In this document: in pieces, positions 23,701-33,975 of the stretch
Position numbering within the stretch: the first letter of the stretch is position 1
How the letters are laid out: each line of letters starts with the position of its first letter
DNA from: Sphaerolaimus hirsutus
Taxonomy: Eukaryota > Nematoda > Chromadorea > Monhysterida > Sphaerolaimidae
Assembly (NCBI GenBank): GCA_964036195.1
Contig: OZ038460.1
Span: 17,673,504-17,737,503, forward strand
DNA length: 64,000 bases
Direction of reading: 5' to 3'
The notes under the pieces: generated by a model
Database searches by the model: none
What the model was told of the DNA's origin: nothing
Seen by the model: only the letters and a program-made list of their open reading frames with translations
Position numbers and translations under genes: made by a program

Positions 23701-25802
23701 AAACTAGTGTGTGTGCGCCCAATAGATCCAGCAATGTCCATTATCAAACGATGCCAGTAGTGTGTTCAGAAAATACCCCTGGTGCCAATCCCAAGCCCTG
23801 TAAAGTGTAAAGTAAAGTGTCAAACGTAAAGTCAAATGCAAAGTAAAGTGTCAAATGTAAAGTCAAATGCAAAATAAAGTGTCAATTGTCATGCAAAGTT
23901 CAGTAATAAAATCTTTTTTTGATTGACACTTTACTTTGCATTTGACTTTACATTTGACACTTTACTTTACACTTCACAGGGCTTGGGACTGCCCCCTGAT
24001 TAACTTGCATTTGAAACAGACTTAAATGTCGCAGACAGAGCTGCGCATATATTTATCTGCATGTAGGCGGACTGATCGCTACCATTTGGCATTTTCAGAT
24101 TTGTAATGCTGTTTACCAGAGATTTTAAGTTTTTGCATACGGTTTACCGCAAATTCTAAGTTTCACAATCCCGCACTGTTTGCTAGAATACATTTTACAT
24201 ACTGTTGCTGTTCACCGCAAATCTAAGATTTACTGATGCCATACTGTATACCAGAAATTTCCATTCTTGCCTTACTGTTTACCGCAAGGCGCAAATATAC
24301 GATTTACCAATATCGTACTGTTTCTGCAAATTTCAGTTTAAATCGTACTGCTACCGCAAAAATTGAAGATTTATCGTATTACACATAGGTTACCGTTTAG
24401 CACCCGAACGCAGACCACGCGAACACCGCACCAAATTCAGCCAGGTACCAGCACCAGGACGCCAGCACCAGAAACATGTCAGAAAGTGCAAATAGTTTGG
24501 AAGAGTTGCTGAGTAGACTCAGGGAACTGATCACCCAGGCTGGAAACAGACAAGAACAAAAAGTTGATATGCATGAAGTTTGTTGGAGGGTTATTTCTGG
24601 CCTCTGGGGCTAATTGCAGTTTGCCAGGTGGTAAGGAAGTGACCAGAATATTCCGATTTTTCAGAAGTTTTAGTGATACTGAGAAGTGATGAAGTTTTAC
24701 TTGTCATTTCACATGGCACTTAAATGTATGCATTGTTGTCACTTGTAATGTGGAAGTGGCCCTTTGTCAGGTTTACTAAAAGCGTCAAGAGACAGAAAAG
24801 TTACAAAGAACATCTTAGTCGAGTGACAACCAAAAGTGTGACATAACGTGGCAAACGGTTGATGAATATTTTGGAGACGATCTCAATTTATATTCAATTT
24901 TTCGCATTCAGTGCATCACAACATTTAAAAAAAAACAATCAACCCAATTAACCCCCCCTCAGGTGCACAGCGTGCTATGCGAGCTAGAATCGCACCTGGT
25001 GCTGCCCGTGGGCACCCCCCTGCACAGCCCCCAGCACACGGCAGACACCCCCGAGCACCACGTGGGCGCCACCCCAACCAGGTGCCAATCCTGGACCCTG
25101 TAAAATGTCCTGTGAAATGTAAAATGTCATGCAAAGTGTCTAAAGTAATGTAAAATGCTCTGGGAAATTGCAAACTACCTAGTTTGCCATTTTCCAGGAC
25201 ATTTTACATGACTTTTGACACTTTCCATGAAATTTCACATTTACAGGGCATTTTACAGGGTGCGGGATTGCCCCCAGCAGCTCAGCGCGCTCATTGGGGC
25301 ACCAGATACATGGCGCATCTAAGCGCACCTGCCAGTGGCCTTTGGTAGCCGCCAACTGCGCGTGTGGAGTTTGCGAAGCGATGGGTAGAAGGTCGGTGAG
25401 GGAAACATGTGGCTCTCTGTGCAAGTAAACCCGCTGTGCAAGTAGTAGCAGTGGGTTAGTAATTGAGACAGCTCACCGTGCACCCTGTAAATGTCATACT
25501 TTGGCAAAAAAATCTGTAAAAAATGTTATGTTGGTTTCGGGTCCAAAAAATCGGGTCGGGTATCTATACCCCCCTGTCAAACACAACCCCCCCCCAGTTC
25601 TCCGCGGCACCCATCACTCCAACGAGCGGCCTCCAATCTGTCGCGGCTGCACTTGCGCGTGGCCGCCTGCCTGTGCGAACTGCACGCCGCAGTGGCAGCG
25701 GCCAGCGGCGACCGCAATCAGAACACTGACGACATTGGTCTGGGCGGCGCGGCGGCGACTTCAAAGTGCAACGATGATAAGACGCCCACGCGGGAGAGTT
25801 GA
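20797..25802 (+). CDS. Coiled-coil gene with introner introns, partial
   Basis: I do not recognise the family. Exons that join in phase: 20797-20857 (FLSRFDQIKEQILSG...), 22129-22274 (...DNNPMWADVM), 22592-22692 (AEQYQVLMENARLKSALKQ), 22907-22999 (QWEKELHRLQLANEHLATLA), 23342-23472 (LDQNHAQLQGRSASASPRHA...). Heptad-like leucines suggest coiled coils. Later exons 24963-25081 (VHSVLCELESHLVLPVGTPL), 25278 to about 25402, and 25598-25802 (RLHLRVAACLCELHAAV..., ending TPTRES, stop) have strong splice sites and GC-rich third positions, but the phase between 23472 and 24963 does not match, so an exon is missing or two genes are present. Introns 23000-23341 and 25082-25277 are family 1 introners. 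The 5' end is lost in the gap before 20788. Confidence 0.65.
21180..22085 (+). repeat. Dispersed repeat, inverted copy at 48103-48835
   Basis: It contains alternating AAAAACTCAAGTTTTTTGAT blocks (21360-21520), a conserved CTTGGAAGGTGAGGAGCCCT ... CCACCAGGAGATGTGGACAC segment with a short ORF, then ATACATACATGCATACCTTA and TTTCCGTGTTTCCGTGTT runs. The reverse complement occurs at 48103-48835. Both copies lie beside scaffold gaps. It sits in an intron of the coiled-coil gene. Confidence 0.8.
22724..22867. mobile_element. Introner family 2 copy inside an intron
   Basis: ATGCCAATTCCGCAACTGGA at the left and TTGTGGAACTGGCACCTG at the right form the family 2 TIR. It lies within the intron 22693-22906 of the coiled-coil gene and ends in TG, so it does not supply the acceptor; CCCCCAATAG at 22906 does. 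Confidence 0.6.
23000..23341 (+). mobile_element. Introner family 1 forming a whole intron
   Basis: The intron starts GTGCCACTCCCAGACCCTGT and ends ACAGAGTCTGGGAGTGCCCC plus CAG. The two ends are inverted repeats, and nested TATCCAAATCTTAT palindromes fill the centre. Removing exactly this segment joins ATC AG with A CTG GAC, giving ...MGYIR-LDQNHAQLQ with the frame kept. Element and intron therefore share both boundaries. Confidence 0.85.
23548..23718. mobile_element. Short hairpin element ACACACTAGTTTACC
   Basis: CACACACACTAGTTTACCAA with ATGCTCGACCATTTTGGTAA is followed after about 50 bp by an almost perfect complement ending CTAGTGTGTGTGCGCC. It is a foldback MITE, intronic in the coiled-coil gene. 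Element 28943-29186 has a related tip (CTACACACACTAGTTTTCAC). Confidence 0.75.
23782..23998. mobile_element. Introner family 1 copy, non-exonic
   Basis: Starts GTGCCAATCCCAAGCCCTGT and ends TTGGGACTGCCCCCTG. The flanks are CCCCTG on the left and CCCCTG at the right tip, so this copy ends in TG and has no AG acceptor. It belongs to the AAAGTGTCAAATGTAAAGTC subfamily and lies in an intron. Confidence 0.75.
24476..24613 (+). CDS. Possible small exon, 45 codons
   Basis: ATGTCAGAAAGTGCAAATAG opens a reading frame for MSESANSLEELLSRLRELIT..., a leucine-patterned helix, ending at a TAA after ISGLWG. It lies between exons of the coiled-coil gene and might be an alternative exon or an unrelated short gene. 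No splice sites prove it. Known family: none recognised. Confidence 0.3.
   Translation: MSESANSLEELLSRLRELITQAGNRQEQKVDMHEVCWRVISGLWG
25082..25277 (+). mobile_element. Introner family 1 forming a whole intron
   Basis: Starts GTGCCAATCCTGGACCCTGT and ends GGGTGCGGGATTGCCCCCAG. It is flanked by ...CACCCCAACCAG and CAGCTCAGCGCGC. It belongs to the subfamily with TTGCCATTTTCCAGGACATT at the centre, also seen at 37273-37467 and 61359-61548. The downstream frame is open in two phases, so the protein consequence is less certain than at 23000. Confidence 0.75.
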
Positions 25803-25988
25803 AACCTGTAGCTGCACATTTAACTGACAGTCGAGAAGAGGTCAACTGAACCACGTTTTATACAAGTTTTGAGGTGAATGAGAGATGTTTACAATGCTTT
25901 TTCAGTTGATCGATACACGACTGTCAACTAGGTAGTGTGTTTGGCGCTATTACATAGTAAGCGTTAATCGTGATTCGTGACACACATA

Positions 25989-27477
25989 AATAAACACCTT
26001 CCCGGTCACGTCCGGCAGCCATTTTTTGATGTTACTTCTTATATCCTATCCCCAGTTCTAGGGCGCCCCCGAGGCTGAAACTTGGGGGAGCTATTGGCGC
26101 AACCCCCCTCTACTTCGCATGAATTGGGGGGGTCGCGGCGACCCCCTACAGGGTGGGTCGCCGGGTGCAAAAAAATTTTGCAGCTTTTTTAGTGTCCCAC
26201 ACAGGTCCGGCCCCCACTGATTTCTTTCACTGCGGGTGCCGTACCTCCACCTGTGGGAGGGGTATAAATCTAAAATTTTGGGGATGTGTCGCCAACACCC
26301 CTCCCCTACTATACACTGGCCAGGCGGTCTATGGCAACTCACCACAGTGTGGGGTGCAAAGTTTAAAATTTATTAAAATATTACTGTCCCACACAAGTCC
26401 AGCATCCAATTGAATTTCAAAAAATGAACACTTGTGTTGTTTTAACAATAATGTGGTTGACAATGTGAAATAAGCATGAAATATCCTCTAAAAAATAGTG
26501 TATCCAACCTAAAACTGCCCACCACATGAACCCCTCCTCCCAAGTGGGTGACAAAAAAATCACTTTTTACAATTTTTCATTAGACACTTGAACTGCTGGT
26601 TTACAATGATTTAAAGAGGAGGGTCTATAGGTATATATATCAAATTGTGTAAAAAACCTTACCTCAAAAATGCCTTCATAAGAAAATTTGCTGGGGGTAA
26701 ATTTAAAATTGTAAATTTGGCCTATTATTGTTCCTGCAATGATGTCATTTTTACAATTTGAAATTCACCCTCAACAAATTCTCTTATGAAGGCATTTTTG
26801 AGGTAAGATTTTTTACACAACTTGAGTCCTTTAACCCTCCCCTATAAATTATTGTAAACCAGCCATTCAAGTGTCTAATAAAAAAGTTGTAAAAAGTGAT
26901 TTTTTTGTCACCCACTTAGGGGAAGGGGTTCATGTGGTGGCCAGTTTTAGTTCAAATAAGATATTTTTTAGAGGATATTTCATGCTTATTTCACATTGTC
27001 AACCACATTAGTGTTAAAACAACACAAAAGTGTCCATTTTTTGAAATTCAATTGGATGCTGGACTTGTGTGGGGCAGTAACATTTTAATAAATTTTAAAC
27101 TTTGCACCCCACACTGTGGTGAGTTGCCAAAAACTGCCTGGCCAGTGTATAGTAGGGGAGGGGTGTTGGCGACACATCCCCAAAAATTTTAGATCTATAC
27201 CCCTCCCTCAGCTGGAGATACAGGACCCGCAGTGTAAGAAATCAACCGGGGGCCGGACCTGTGCGGGACAGTGAAAACGCTGCAAATTTTTTTCACGTAT
27301 ATGGCGACCCCCTCTATAGTGAGTCGCCGCTGCCCCATTTATTCATGCGGGGTAGTGGGGGGTTGCGCCTATATACCACCCAAGTTTTAGTTTTCCACGC
27401 CTCCCACAACCGGAGATATGGCCTACAAAGTGAAAAAAAATAGGCGGCCGGACTTGATCGGGAAGGTGTTTATTTTA
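25989..27477. mobile_element. 1.5-kb foldback (snapback) element
   Basis: The ends are AATAAACACCTTCCCGGTCA and its complement TGATCGGGAAGGTGTTTATT. The two arms, about 700 bp each, are inverted along their whole length (for example GGTGGGTCGCCG, CACACAGGTCCGGCCCCC and GAACCCCTCCTCCCAAGTGG all have complements on the right), meeting near 26720. Arms differ at roughly one base in ten. No coding ORF is credible. It lies just downstream of the coiled-coil gene. Confidence 0.85.
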
Positions 27478-27479
27478 TC

Positions 27480-28130
27480 TGCATTCTATTTTACATTAAA
27501 AATAAATGTAGTTTTTATTTTCTGATATATTCTATGTCGACGAAAATAATCGGCCAAATTCGAGACCACCCGTACACCTATTTTATTATAATTTTTATTC
27601 AGGCAAGCGAGTATTATAGGTAAAAGAAGAAATTACATTTTTAGAAGTGTTGAATGGCGTTTCACATATTTACCGTAAATGCTTTAATGGAGTCGCAGTC
27701 GCAGTGTACCATTTGTTCATTAGGATGTGCGCGGGGATTCATTTGAAGCAGCCATTCATTGGAAAAATGCCAATTTTGATGATTCAACACCAACAAACAT
27801 TGCTTTGTATACAATAATAGCATGAACATGCCTAAATGTGTAGAATTGGAATGAAAAGTGCACATTCTGTAAAGGAGACGTATGTATTCAAACAGGTGAA
27901 TATAATTGAAAGGTATGCGTTGTTGTTATTTACATCAATTTCAGTTTTACAGTATAGCATAGGTAGATAGCAAATAGGGTAGTGTGCATACCTATATATA
28001 TTTTATTACATTCTGACATTGAAATGCTAATTGACCTCAGCTTTAATGTCTGCTTTGATTTGCTGTGATACTAAAAATGGTAAATAAGAGAAGTTGTATG
28101 TTTTTCATTTTGATATATTTTTAGTACATA
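27480..28130. other. No gene seen
   Basis: AT-rich sequence with GGTAGATAG-like words. No repeat partner in the window, splice-bounded exon or RNA gene is apparent. The minus-strand ORF at 27662-27865 has no supporting features. Confidence 0.4.
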
Positions 28131-28349
28131 AAAATCAGGTAATACCTTCTTGCGTCCGCCACAAACCCATCAGTGTATTTTTTATATTTTGAGATGGAAA
28201 CATATCCAATCCAGTGACATCATATTCATTATAGCCATACTCGCATTTAATGAAGATTTACAGAATTTCACAATTCTCACACGCGAAAAAACTTGAAACG
28301 AAACCGGGGGCTCTAAACCTTCAGAATTTTAAGTATTTTGATAATTTTT

Positions 28350-28610
28350 TCTTCAGACTTTTTTGAGGGGGGGCTATTCGAGGGGGAATTATTCAAGGGG
28401 CAATAATTTTTCATCAACATTTTCAAGCATACTTTATGAACTCATTTGATGGAATTTGCTTCATTAACAACATAAAATCATTTTCATTTGAATTATACAC
28501 AACAAAATTTATCATTAACCTAAAGAAGGGAATTATTCGAATTTCCCCTATCGTCTAACAGGGGAAATCATTCATGACGGGGGGTCATTCCAGTAAATAC
28601 GGTAATTAAT
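28350..28610. repeat. P-type MITE remnant
   Basis: GAGGGGGAATTATTCAAGGG to AATACGGTA near 28604 resembles the element at 10700-11036. The partner region of the second duplication copy (36470-37090) carries a related remnant, so the insertion predates the duplication. Confidence 0.5.
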
Positions 28611-28690
28611 AACCTCAAAATTTACCAGTAATCTAAAACCCTACAAAAAAATCATCCAAAAACATCAAATGAATCAATCAGCCATCAAAA

Positions 28691-28852
28691 TCAAGCGGCG
28701 GACATTTCTTCCCACCCCTCCACAGGGGCGCACATGAGCATACCATCAGGCATGTCAGCGAGTTCCTTGTCGCCTGGGGAGTCTGCTTTCAGCGTAGAAC
28801 CGTAGAAGCACATGAGGGGTGCCCTCGTGGGGGTTTTGGTGGGAGACACCAT
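28691..28852 (-). CDS. Small coding exon MVSP..., intron-less paralogue
   Basis: On the minus strand, ATG at 28852 to TGA at 28691 gives 53 residues: MVSPTKTPTRAPLMCFYGST, then a KADSPGDKELADMPDG core and the end EGWEEMSAA. Family unknown; it could be a complete small protein or a last exon (a CCCCACAG acceptor lies 14 bp before the ATG). Its value is the comparison with 37190-37531, where the same core is split between KAD and GDK by a family 1 introner. Here the site reads GACTCCCCAGGCGAC, uninterrupted. Confidence 0.6.
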   Translation of the reverse strand: MVSPTKTPTRAPLMCFYGSTLKADSPGDKELADMPDGMLMCAPVEGWEEMSAA

Positions 28853-28942
28853 GGTGGGTAGATTTTGGGGCTGTGGGGTGGGGGGGGGGGTTTGTTTGAT
28901 TGGAATTGTGTTTTATTTGGCAATTTTGCTGTTAAAATGGGT

Positions 28943-29186
28943 CTACACACACTAGTTTTCACCGTGACTTCTGTGAAAACTGAAATGGCGACATGGTGAC
29001 ATCCAGCCTACTCTTTTTGTGTGCTATAGGTGTTGCAGTTTTAAAAAATTTCAATTTTAACATTCATTAATTTAAATTCCAATTAAAATTAAATAAAAAC
29101 ATTCAACCGTGTTCATTTATTTGCATTTAAAAAAATTTCAGTTTTCACACGAAGTCATTGTGAAAACTAGTGTGTGTAGACACGAT
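28943..29186. mobile_element. Foldback MITE CTACACACACTAGTTTTCAC
   Basis: GTCTACACACACTAGTTTTC at the left is matched by GAAAACTAGTGTGTGTAGAC at the right. The interior is AT-rich with AAAATTTCA inverted pairs. It has no counterpart in the second copy of the segmental duplication. Confidence 0.75.
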
Positions 29187-29210
29187 GACTTTGGCTTTGC
29201 AGCAGAGTTG

Positions 29211-29693
29211 TTAGAATTACTGAACTTTTTTTAAAGAGATATAAATGAAAGTATTTATTTTTTACTCACCAAAAAGTATAGAAAATGTAAAATACTCTTT
29301 ATTTACTCGTATTCATGCGTAAATGTGAGTAAAATACTTTTTCCCATGGGAAAATGTAAAATCGAGTATTTTTCCCCGAAAAACGTAAAAGCTACTACTT
29401 TTTTACATGTGAGAGTGAGTTTTACACTGGAAGACATAATGGATGTCATTCTTTAGTGATTATTTAGTCTTGGTTAAAAATATTATATGATTTCTTCAAA
29501 ATTTTCGTATTTTAGCAACAGAAAATAGTGATTTAGCAACAAAAAATACATTTTCTCTGTACGCGAGTACTTTTAAAATGTACGCGTAAAAGTGAGTACA
29601 TTACTTTTTTGAAAAGTATATGTAAATGTATTTACCGCGTACTCGCGTACGCGTATTTTTCGAGTAAATGTACGTACATTTTAACAACTGTGC
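29211..29693. mobile_element. Family T element, complete
   Basis: Starts CAGAGTTGTTAGAATTACTG and ends GTACATTTTAACAACTGTG. The right 110 bp match 115-199 almost base for base (GAAAAGTATATGTAAATGTA, CGCGTACTCGCGTACGCGTA). Absent from copy 2 of the duplication, so inserted later. Confidence 0.75.
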
Positions 29694-30347
29694 TTTACAG
29701 TTACGATGTGGTAATCCAGTCAGGAAGGAAGGAAAACTATTAGGTTGCGTTTTGCGTATTTTTAGGGGTTTTAATTCTGGCCAATTTAGACAAAAGAACT
29801 CAAAAAGAATGCTAAAAATACTCTTCGATAAGTTTAACATGATTACACTTAGCATTGGAAAATTGGTGATACTCGGAGAACATTATCAACTATAATCTCA
29901 GAAAATCTTATTTATTCTGATATTTAGAAAAACGCCAGAAATTACTTTCAATGCTAATTGAATCATGGTTTAGAGTTAAACATCTATAAACTTTGGAAAT
30001 TGTCACATACTTCAAAGTTCAAACAGGCTGCACAAACTAATCATATCAACCTTCAAATCTATTCAAATTCTAACCAACTTGGTGGGTTGATTTGAAGATG
30101 GAAAACTGACTTTTTTTCTGCACTGCGATTGGCAACTGATTGGATATTTTTTCTCGAAACGGGTGACTTTTATCTATTTCCACTCACACTTTTGTTACAC
30201 ATCACCTCCAACAACAAAATTCCATTGAAATTTTAGTCTATTAATAGTGGTGGAATATTGATGTCGACATTGGTGGCAAGGTCGATCAAGTTTAGTTGAG
30301 TGCGTTCTGCACATGGTGGCAAAACTTTTGTCGTTTTTCGAGCAGAT

Positions 30348-30618
30348 AGCGCCAGTATACCCGGTGGACCGCAAAGTATGCGCCCAAAATTATTTATGTC
30401 TCAGTCGATAACACGCGAGCAGGATACTTATGTACCTATTCGCTTTCACAAAATAGAAAAATATTTTAAAGATAAAAGGGTGGAGTCATGCACATGTGAA
30501 AAATGTTTTTTCCTGGACCGTTTTTCTTTTTTACTGGAACAATTTTTTATTTTTTAAACGATGACGTCATGATGGAGTGTTTCCTTCAGAAAAATACATA
30601 GCGTGCGGTCCGCCGAGT
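30348..30618. mobile_element. TIR element CGGTGGACCGCA, inverted partner at 38755-39008
   Basis: Ends are CCCGGTGGACCGCAAAGTAT and ATAGCGTGCGGTCCGCCGAG. In the second copy of the segmental duplication the same sequence lies in the opposite orientation (38755-39008), so it has either flipped or inserted twice. No full ORF. Confidence 0.6.
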
Positions 30619-30619
30619 A

Positions 30620-31590
30620 CTGTGGTTATTTATTGTGCGTGTGCACACACTTATGTTTGCACTGGCAGTGTGCCAAATGTTACTCATGCTATTATAAAAT
30701 CGTTTGCCGCTGTTCAATCATTTACAAGCGACAAATATTCTCATAATTTTTCTTGAAAGTTGCATGTGTGGGTAACAGTTGGCAAGAATCACTGTCCTCC
30801 CTCAGCATCAGGTCACCGGACTTTCTATGTTTATTGGAAATATTAATTATTCTCTACATTTAATATTTACCTTTTCTTTTGCATTTAGTCAATCTAAACT
30901 AAATACCGTATTTCTTCTGATAGAAGGGCAGGACTCCAATAGAAGGGCGTTCCACTAGAACGTACACTTTTTGGACTTAATTTGGGCCACGAAATAAATA
31001 GAAAGGGCGGTCTCCGATAGAAGGTACACAAGTGTTGGAATTGTGCCAAATGCATGAAAAATTAAAAATATCAGTGGACACTGTGTTTTAGTGGATTTAG
31101 TCCATTGATTTGGTGCTATTTTAACATCATAAACTCTATAAAAGAATCATTCTATGAGCTGTCTGTGACGTAACACTTTGAAAAACTTTGGCATAACGTG
31201 AAAAAAATTCGTTGAAAAATTGAAAATTCGTTGGTAGTTTTTAGCTGTACTCAGTAGCGGCATTTAGTCACCTATTCTAAAATAATCTTTCATCATTTCA
31301 TCCTACTCAAATTCATTTGATATTCCCGCACATTTTATATTGCTGATGTACGCAGCGCCAGTTGAAACGCCATAATATTTTTCAGGTTATTCCCATCACA
31401 CTTAATTTTCACATCACTGTTTCGCGGAGATTTTTCGTTTAAGTCTTAATTTGCAGTGTTGTTTTTCTCACGGATTTATGCATTTACGACTTTGCGTCTG
31501 CGCCATCAAAATCTGGGTATTTCTGTTAGGGCATTCAGAAAGTTTGTGGACAGCACACTGGACTCATAATTTCTGTAGATAAATAGTGTA
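30620..31590. repeat. Duplicated non-coding DNA with Y-type MITE piece
   Basis: At 30904, TACCGTATTTCTTCTGATAG with AGAAGGGC begins a copy of the MITE family complete at 56406-56805; it extends to about 31250 (ATTCTATGAGCTGTCTGTGA) without its right end. The remainder pairs with 39010-39560 in the duplication. Confidence 0.55.
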
Positions 31591-32211
31591 TACCGTAAAT
31601 TCTCTAATAATACGACAGTCGTACTATTTTTTTCAGCACTTTTTAGGTGTCGTACTATTGGAGATGTCACATTATTAGAGAGTGTCGCATTATTGTTTTC
31701 ATCAAATCAACAACTTCATTGTCCACATAACTCAAATATGAGCATGACATAATAAAGCAATGAACATCGTAAAGCAAAAAAAACCGTAAAGCAGTGAATG
31801 AAAGTGTGGCAAAATTGGCTACTTAATGCTCAAATTCAACGATGGACGAATGGCTAATCTTGTGCCGCAGAGCCACCGCACGCTTCGATGTGTGCTCAGC
31901 TTTGTCAACCAGCCGCAGCTTCTCGGCCAGTGAATAGTGGCGGTTGTGACGGCGCCCTTGCGAACTGCCGAGCGACTCTTGCGAACTGCCACCAGCCGCC
32001 GCTGTGTCCAAAAGCGCCGAATCCGCAGTTTCCGCAGATTGCCACATCGTTACCTCGCTTTTTCTTTTTCTTTCTCACGTGTCGCACTATTGAAGAGTGT
32101 CGTGTTATTGGAGAGTGTCGGATTATTTTCACACAACGTGCCCAAACCTGTCGCACTATTGGAGATGTCGTATTATTGGAGACCTGTCATATTATTAGAG
32201 AATTTACGGTA
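31591..32211 (-). mobile_element. Pogo-like MITE with a transposase HTH fragment
   Basis: TIRs are TACCGTAAATTCTCTAATAA and its complement TTATTAGAGAATTTACGGTA, with TA tips as in Tc1/mariner/pogo elements. On the minus strand, ATG at 32047 opens a 74-residue ORF containing RHNRHYSLAEKLRLVDKA and SKRAVALRHKISHSSIVEF, the pattern of the N-terminal helix-turn-helix of pogo/CENP-B type transposases (family knowledge). It then stops, so no DDE catalytic part remains and the element needs an enzyme from elsewhere. A shorter copy is at 36604-37026. Confidence 0.7.
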
Positions 32212-33600
32212 GTATCAATAGTAAATATACTAGAATAAATAGACTCACCATTGATAACACTGGATGCACGTAAAATAAGGAGCTGGATAAATCTAAAATA
32301 AACAAACTGGTTGAATATTAATTAGTTCAATACATAAACTAGTTGAACCCTAAAAAACTTGCAGGATACTTAAAATTGTATGTCTGGCATATTGGCACTG
32401 TGCACGCTGCTGGTAAATTTGGATTTGTAAACTCATAAATTGGCTTCAGCTTTGAATGCATTACTGTTTACCGGAATGAGGTGTCTGTTAAAAACAGTTG
32501 ACAAAGATTTAAAATAGCTCATTCTGGGAAATTCAAAAATGTTCAAAACTGAATTATGTGCACCCAATTTGAGTTTGACTTCTGTTGGTAAATTAATGTT
32601 TGTGTGGCAACGTTCTTTAATGGAACATATTTTCTCTGCATTTTATCAGACTGATTTTATTTTATTTATGTGTTTTAGAACTTTTCTGAGATTATTATTC
32701 AATTATTTTTTTCTGAAAAACATCAATATGTCTTGAAATGCTAACAGAATTGTATCCTGCACACGCTACTTTACTAACACCAGTAAACTCAAAATTGAGC
32801 ACTCCTGCATCAAAGTTGTTAAAAGGTACATACGTTTACTTAAAAAATACACGTAGGCAAGTACGCGGTAAATACGTTTACATATACTTTAAAAAAAGTT
32901 CAGTAACTCTAACAACTCTGTCATGAATCAGTTCTGAATGTATTTGATTTTTATTCTGAGTTTGCTTTTTTATCTCCAGTTGACAGATGTAAACTGGTAA
33001 AGTCAAAATTAAACTGAAATAGATTGAAAGCTTATTTATGAGCACTCAATTTTGAGTTTACTGGTGTAAGTTGTGTACCATTGTATGCATTTTTGTTCAG
33101 TTTGGACTTATGTCATGAAACGTATGACTTATGCAAAAAGAAAACGCTCTGTCTCAGAAATTTTTGAACAAAAGTAGAAAACTTTTAAAAGTGACTCATG
33201 AAAAACAAAATTTATCACCGGCATAAATGGAAGATGCACCGGGATAATTGATGAGACACAAATTTTTTATGGCCATGGGTCATACGCATGTCTCACACAA
33301 GAACTGCAATAGAAAATTGAATCGTTTTTATGGTAGTTCGAATGTTTAAAAGTTCGAAAAGTTCGAAAACTCACAAATCAGCTTACCTAGAACACATTTG
33401 AGTTTACTACAATAAGGTGGCTGTCAACTACAGTTGACGGACATTAAATATGACTCATCGTGGGAAACTCAAACACGTTCAAAGCTCATTTATGAGTTTT
33501 TGAAATCTGGTGTAAGAAGTAGTGTGCGCAGCGCAGGGCCAATGGTTGTAATGTGCATTTCACGAATTTGGTCTGCCGTGGAACCAAGTCAAGTGTGTGG
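32212..33600. repeat. Non-coding duplicated DNA and small repeats
   Basis: Contains two AAACTCATAAATCAGC-type repeats (32425-32570, 33365-33510), a family T tip at 32815-32912 and, at 33000-33340, DNA paired with 39600-39960. No exon with splice support is seen. Confidence 0.45.
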
Positions 33601-33601
33601 T

Positions 33602-33790
33602 TAGGGTTCAAACGGGATCCTGATCCCGATCCCGGATCCCGTGAAATTCCGGGATTTAGCAGTCCCAATCCCGATCCCGATCCCAAAATCCAAAAATACC
33701 AATCCAGATCCCGACCCTGATCACGAGAACTTTCAAATCCCGATCCCGATCCTGAGAATCTCCCAAGTCCGGGATCCCGATCCTGGAAAA
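33602..33790. mobile_element. GATCCCGATCCCG element, left part
   Basis: Starts GGGTTCAAACGGGATCCTGA and continues with many GATCCCGA repeats. A complete relative with both ends is at 50702-51078. The minus-strand ORFs rich in Gly-Ser-Gly are repeat artefacts. Confidence 0.6.
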
Positions 33791-33975
33791 AATAGTGAAA
33801 ATTAAAAAAAAGTGAAAAAATGACATTTTTGCATGCAAAAATGTGAACGCAAACCCCCAGCGTCCGTTTTATGTCACTTTTCTGGCATCCAACAGTGTTT
33901 TCAGACCTTTATGAAAACCGTGAATGAATTAATGTCTGTGACAATTCGTGAATGAATTAATATCTTAATAAAAAC

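Noticed and set aside
23472-24963. Direct splicing of exon 23342-23472 to exon 24963-25081
   Set aside because: The phases do not match; a missing exon or separate gene is more likely, so I left it unresolved.
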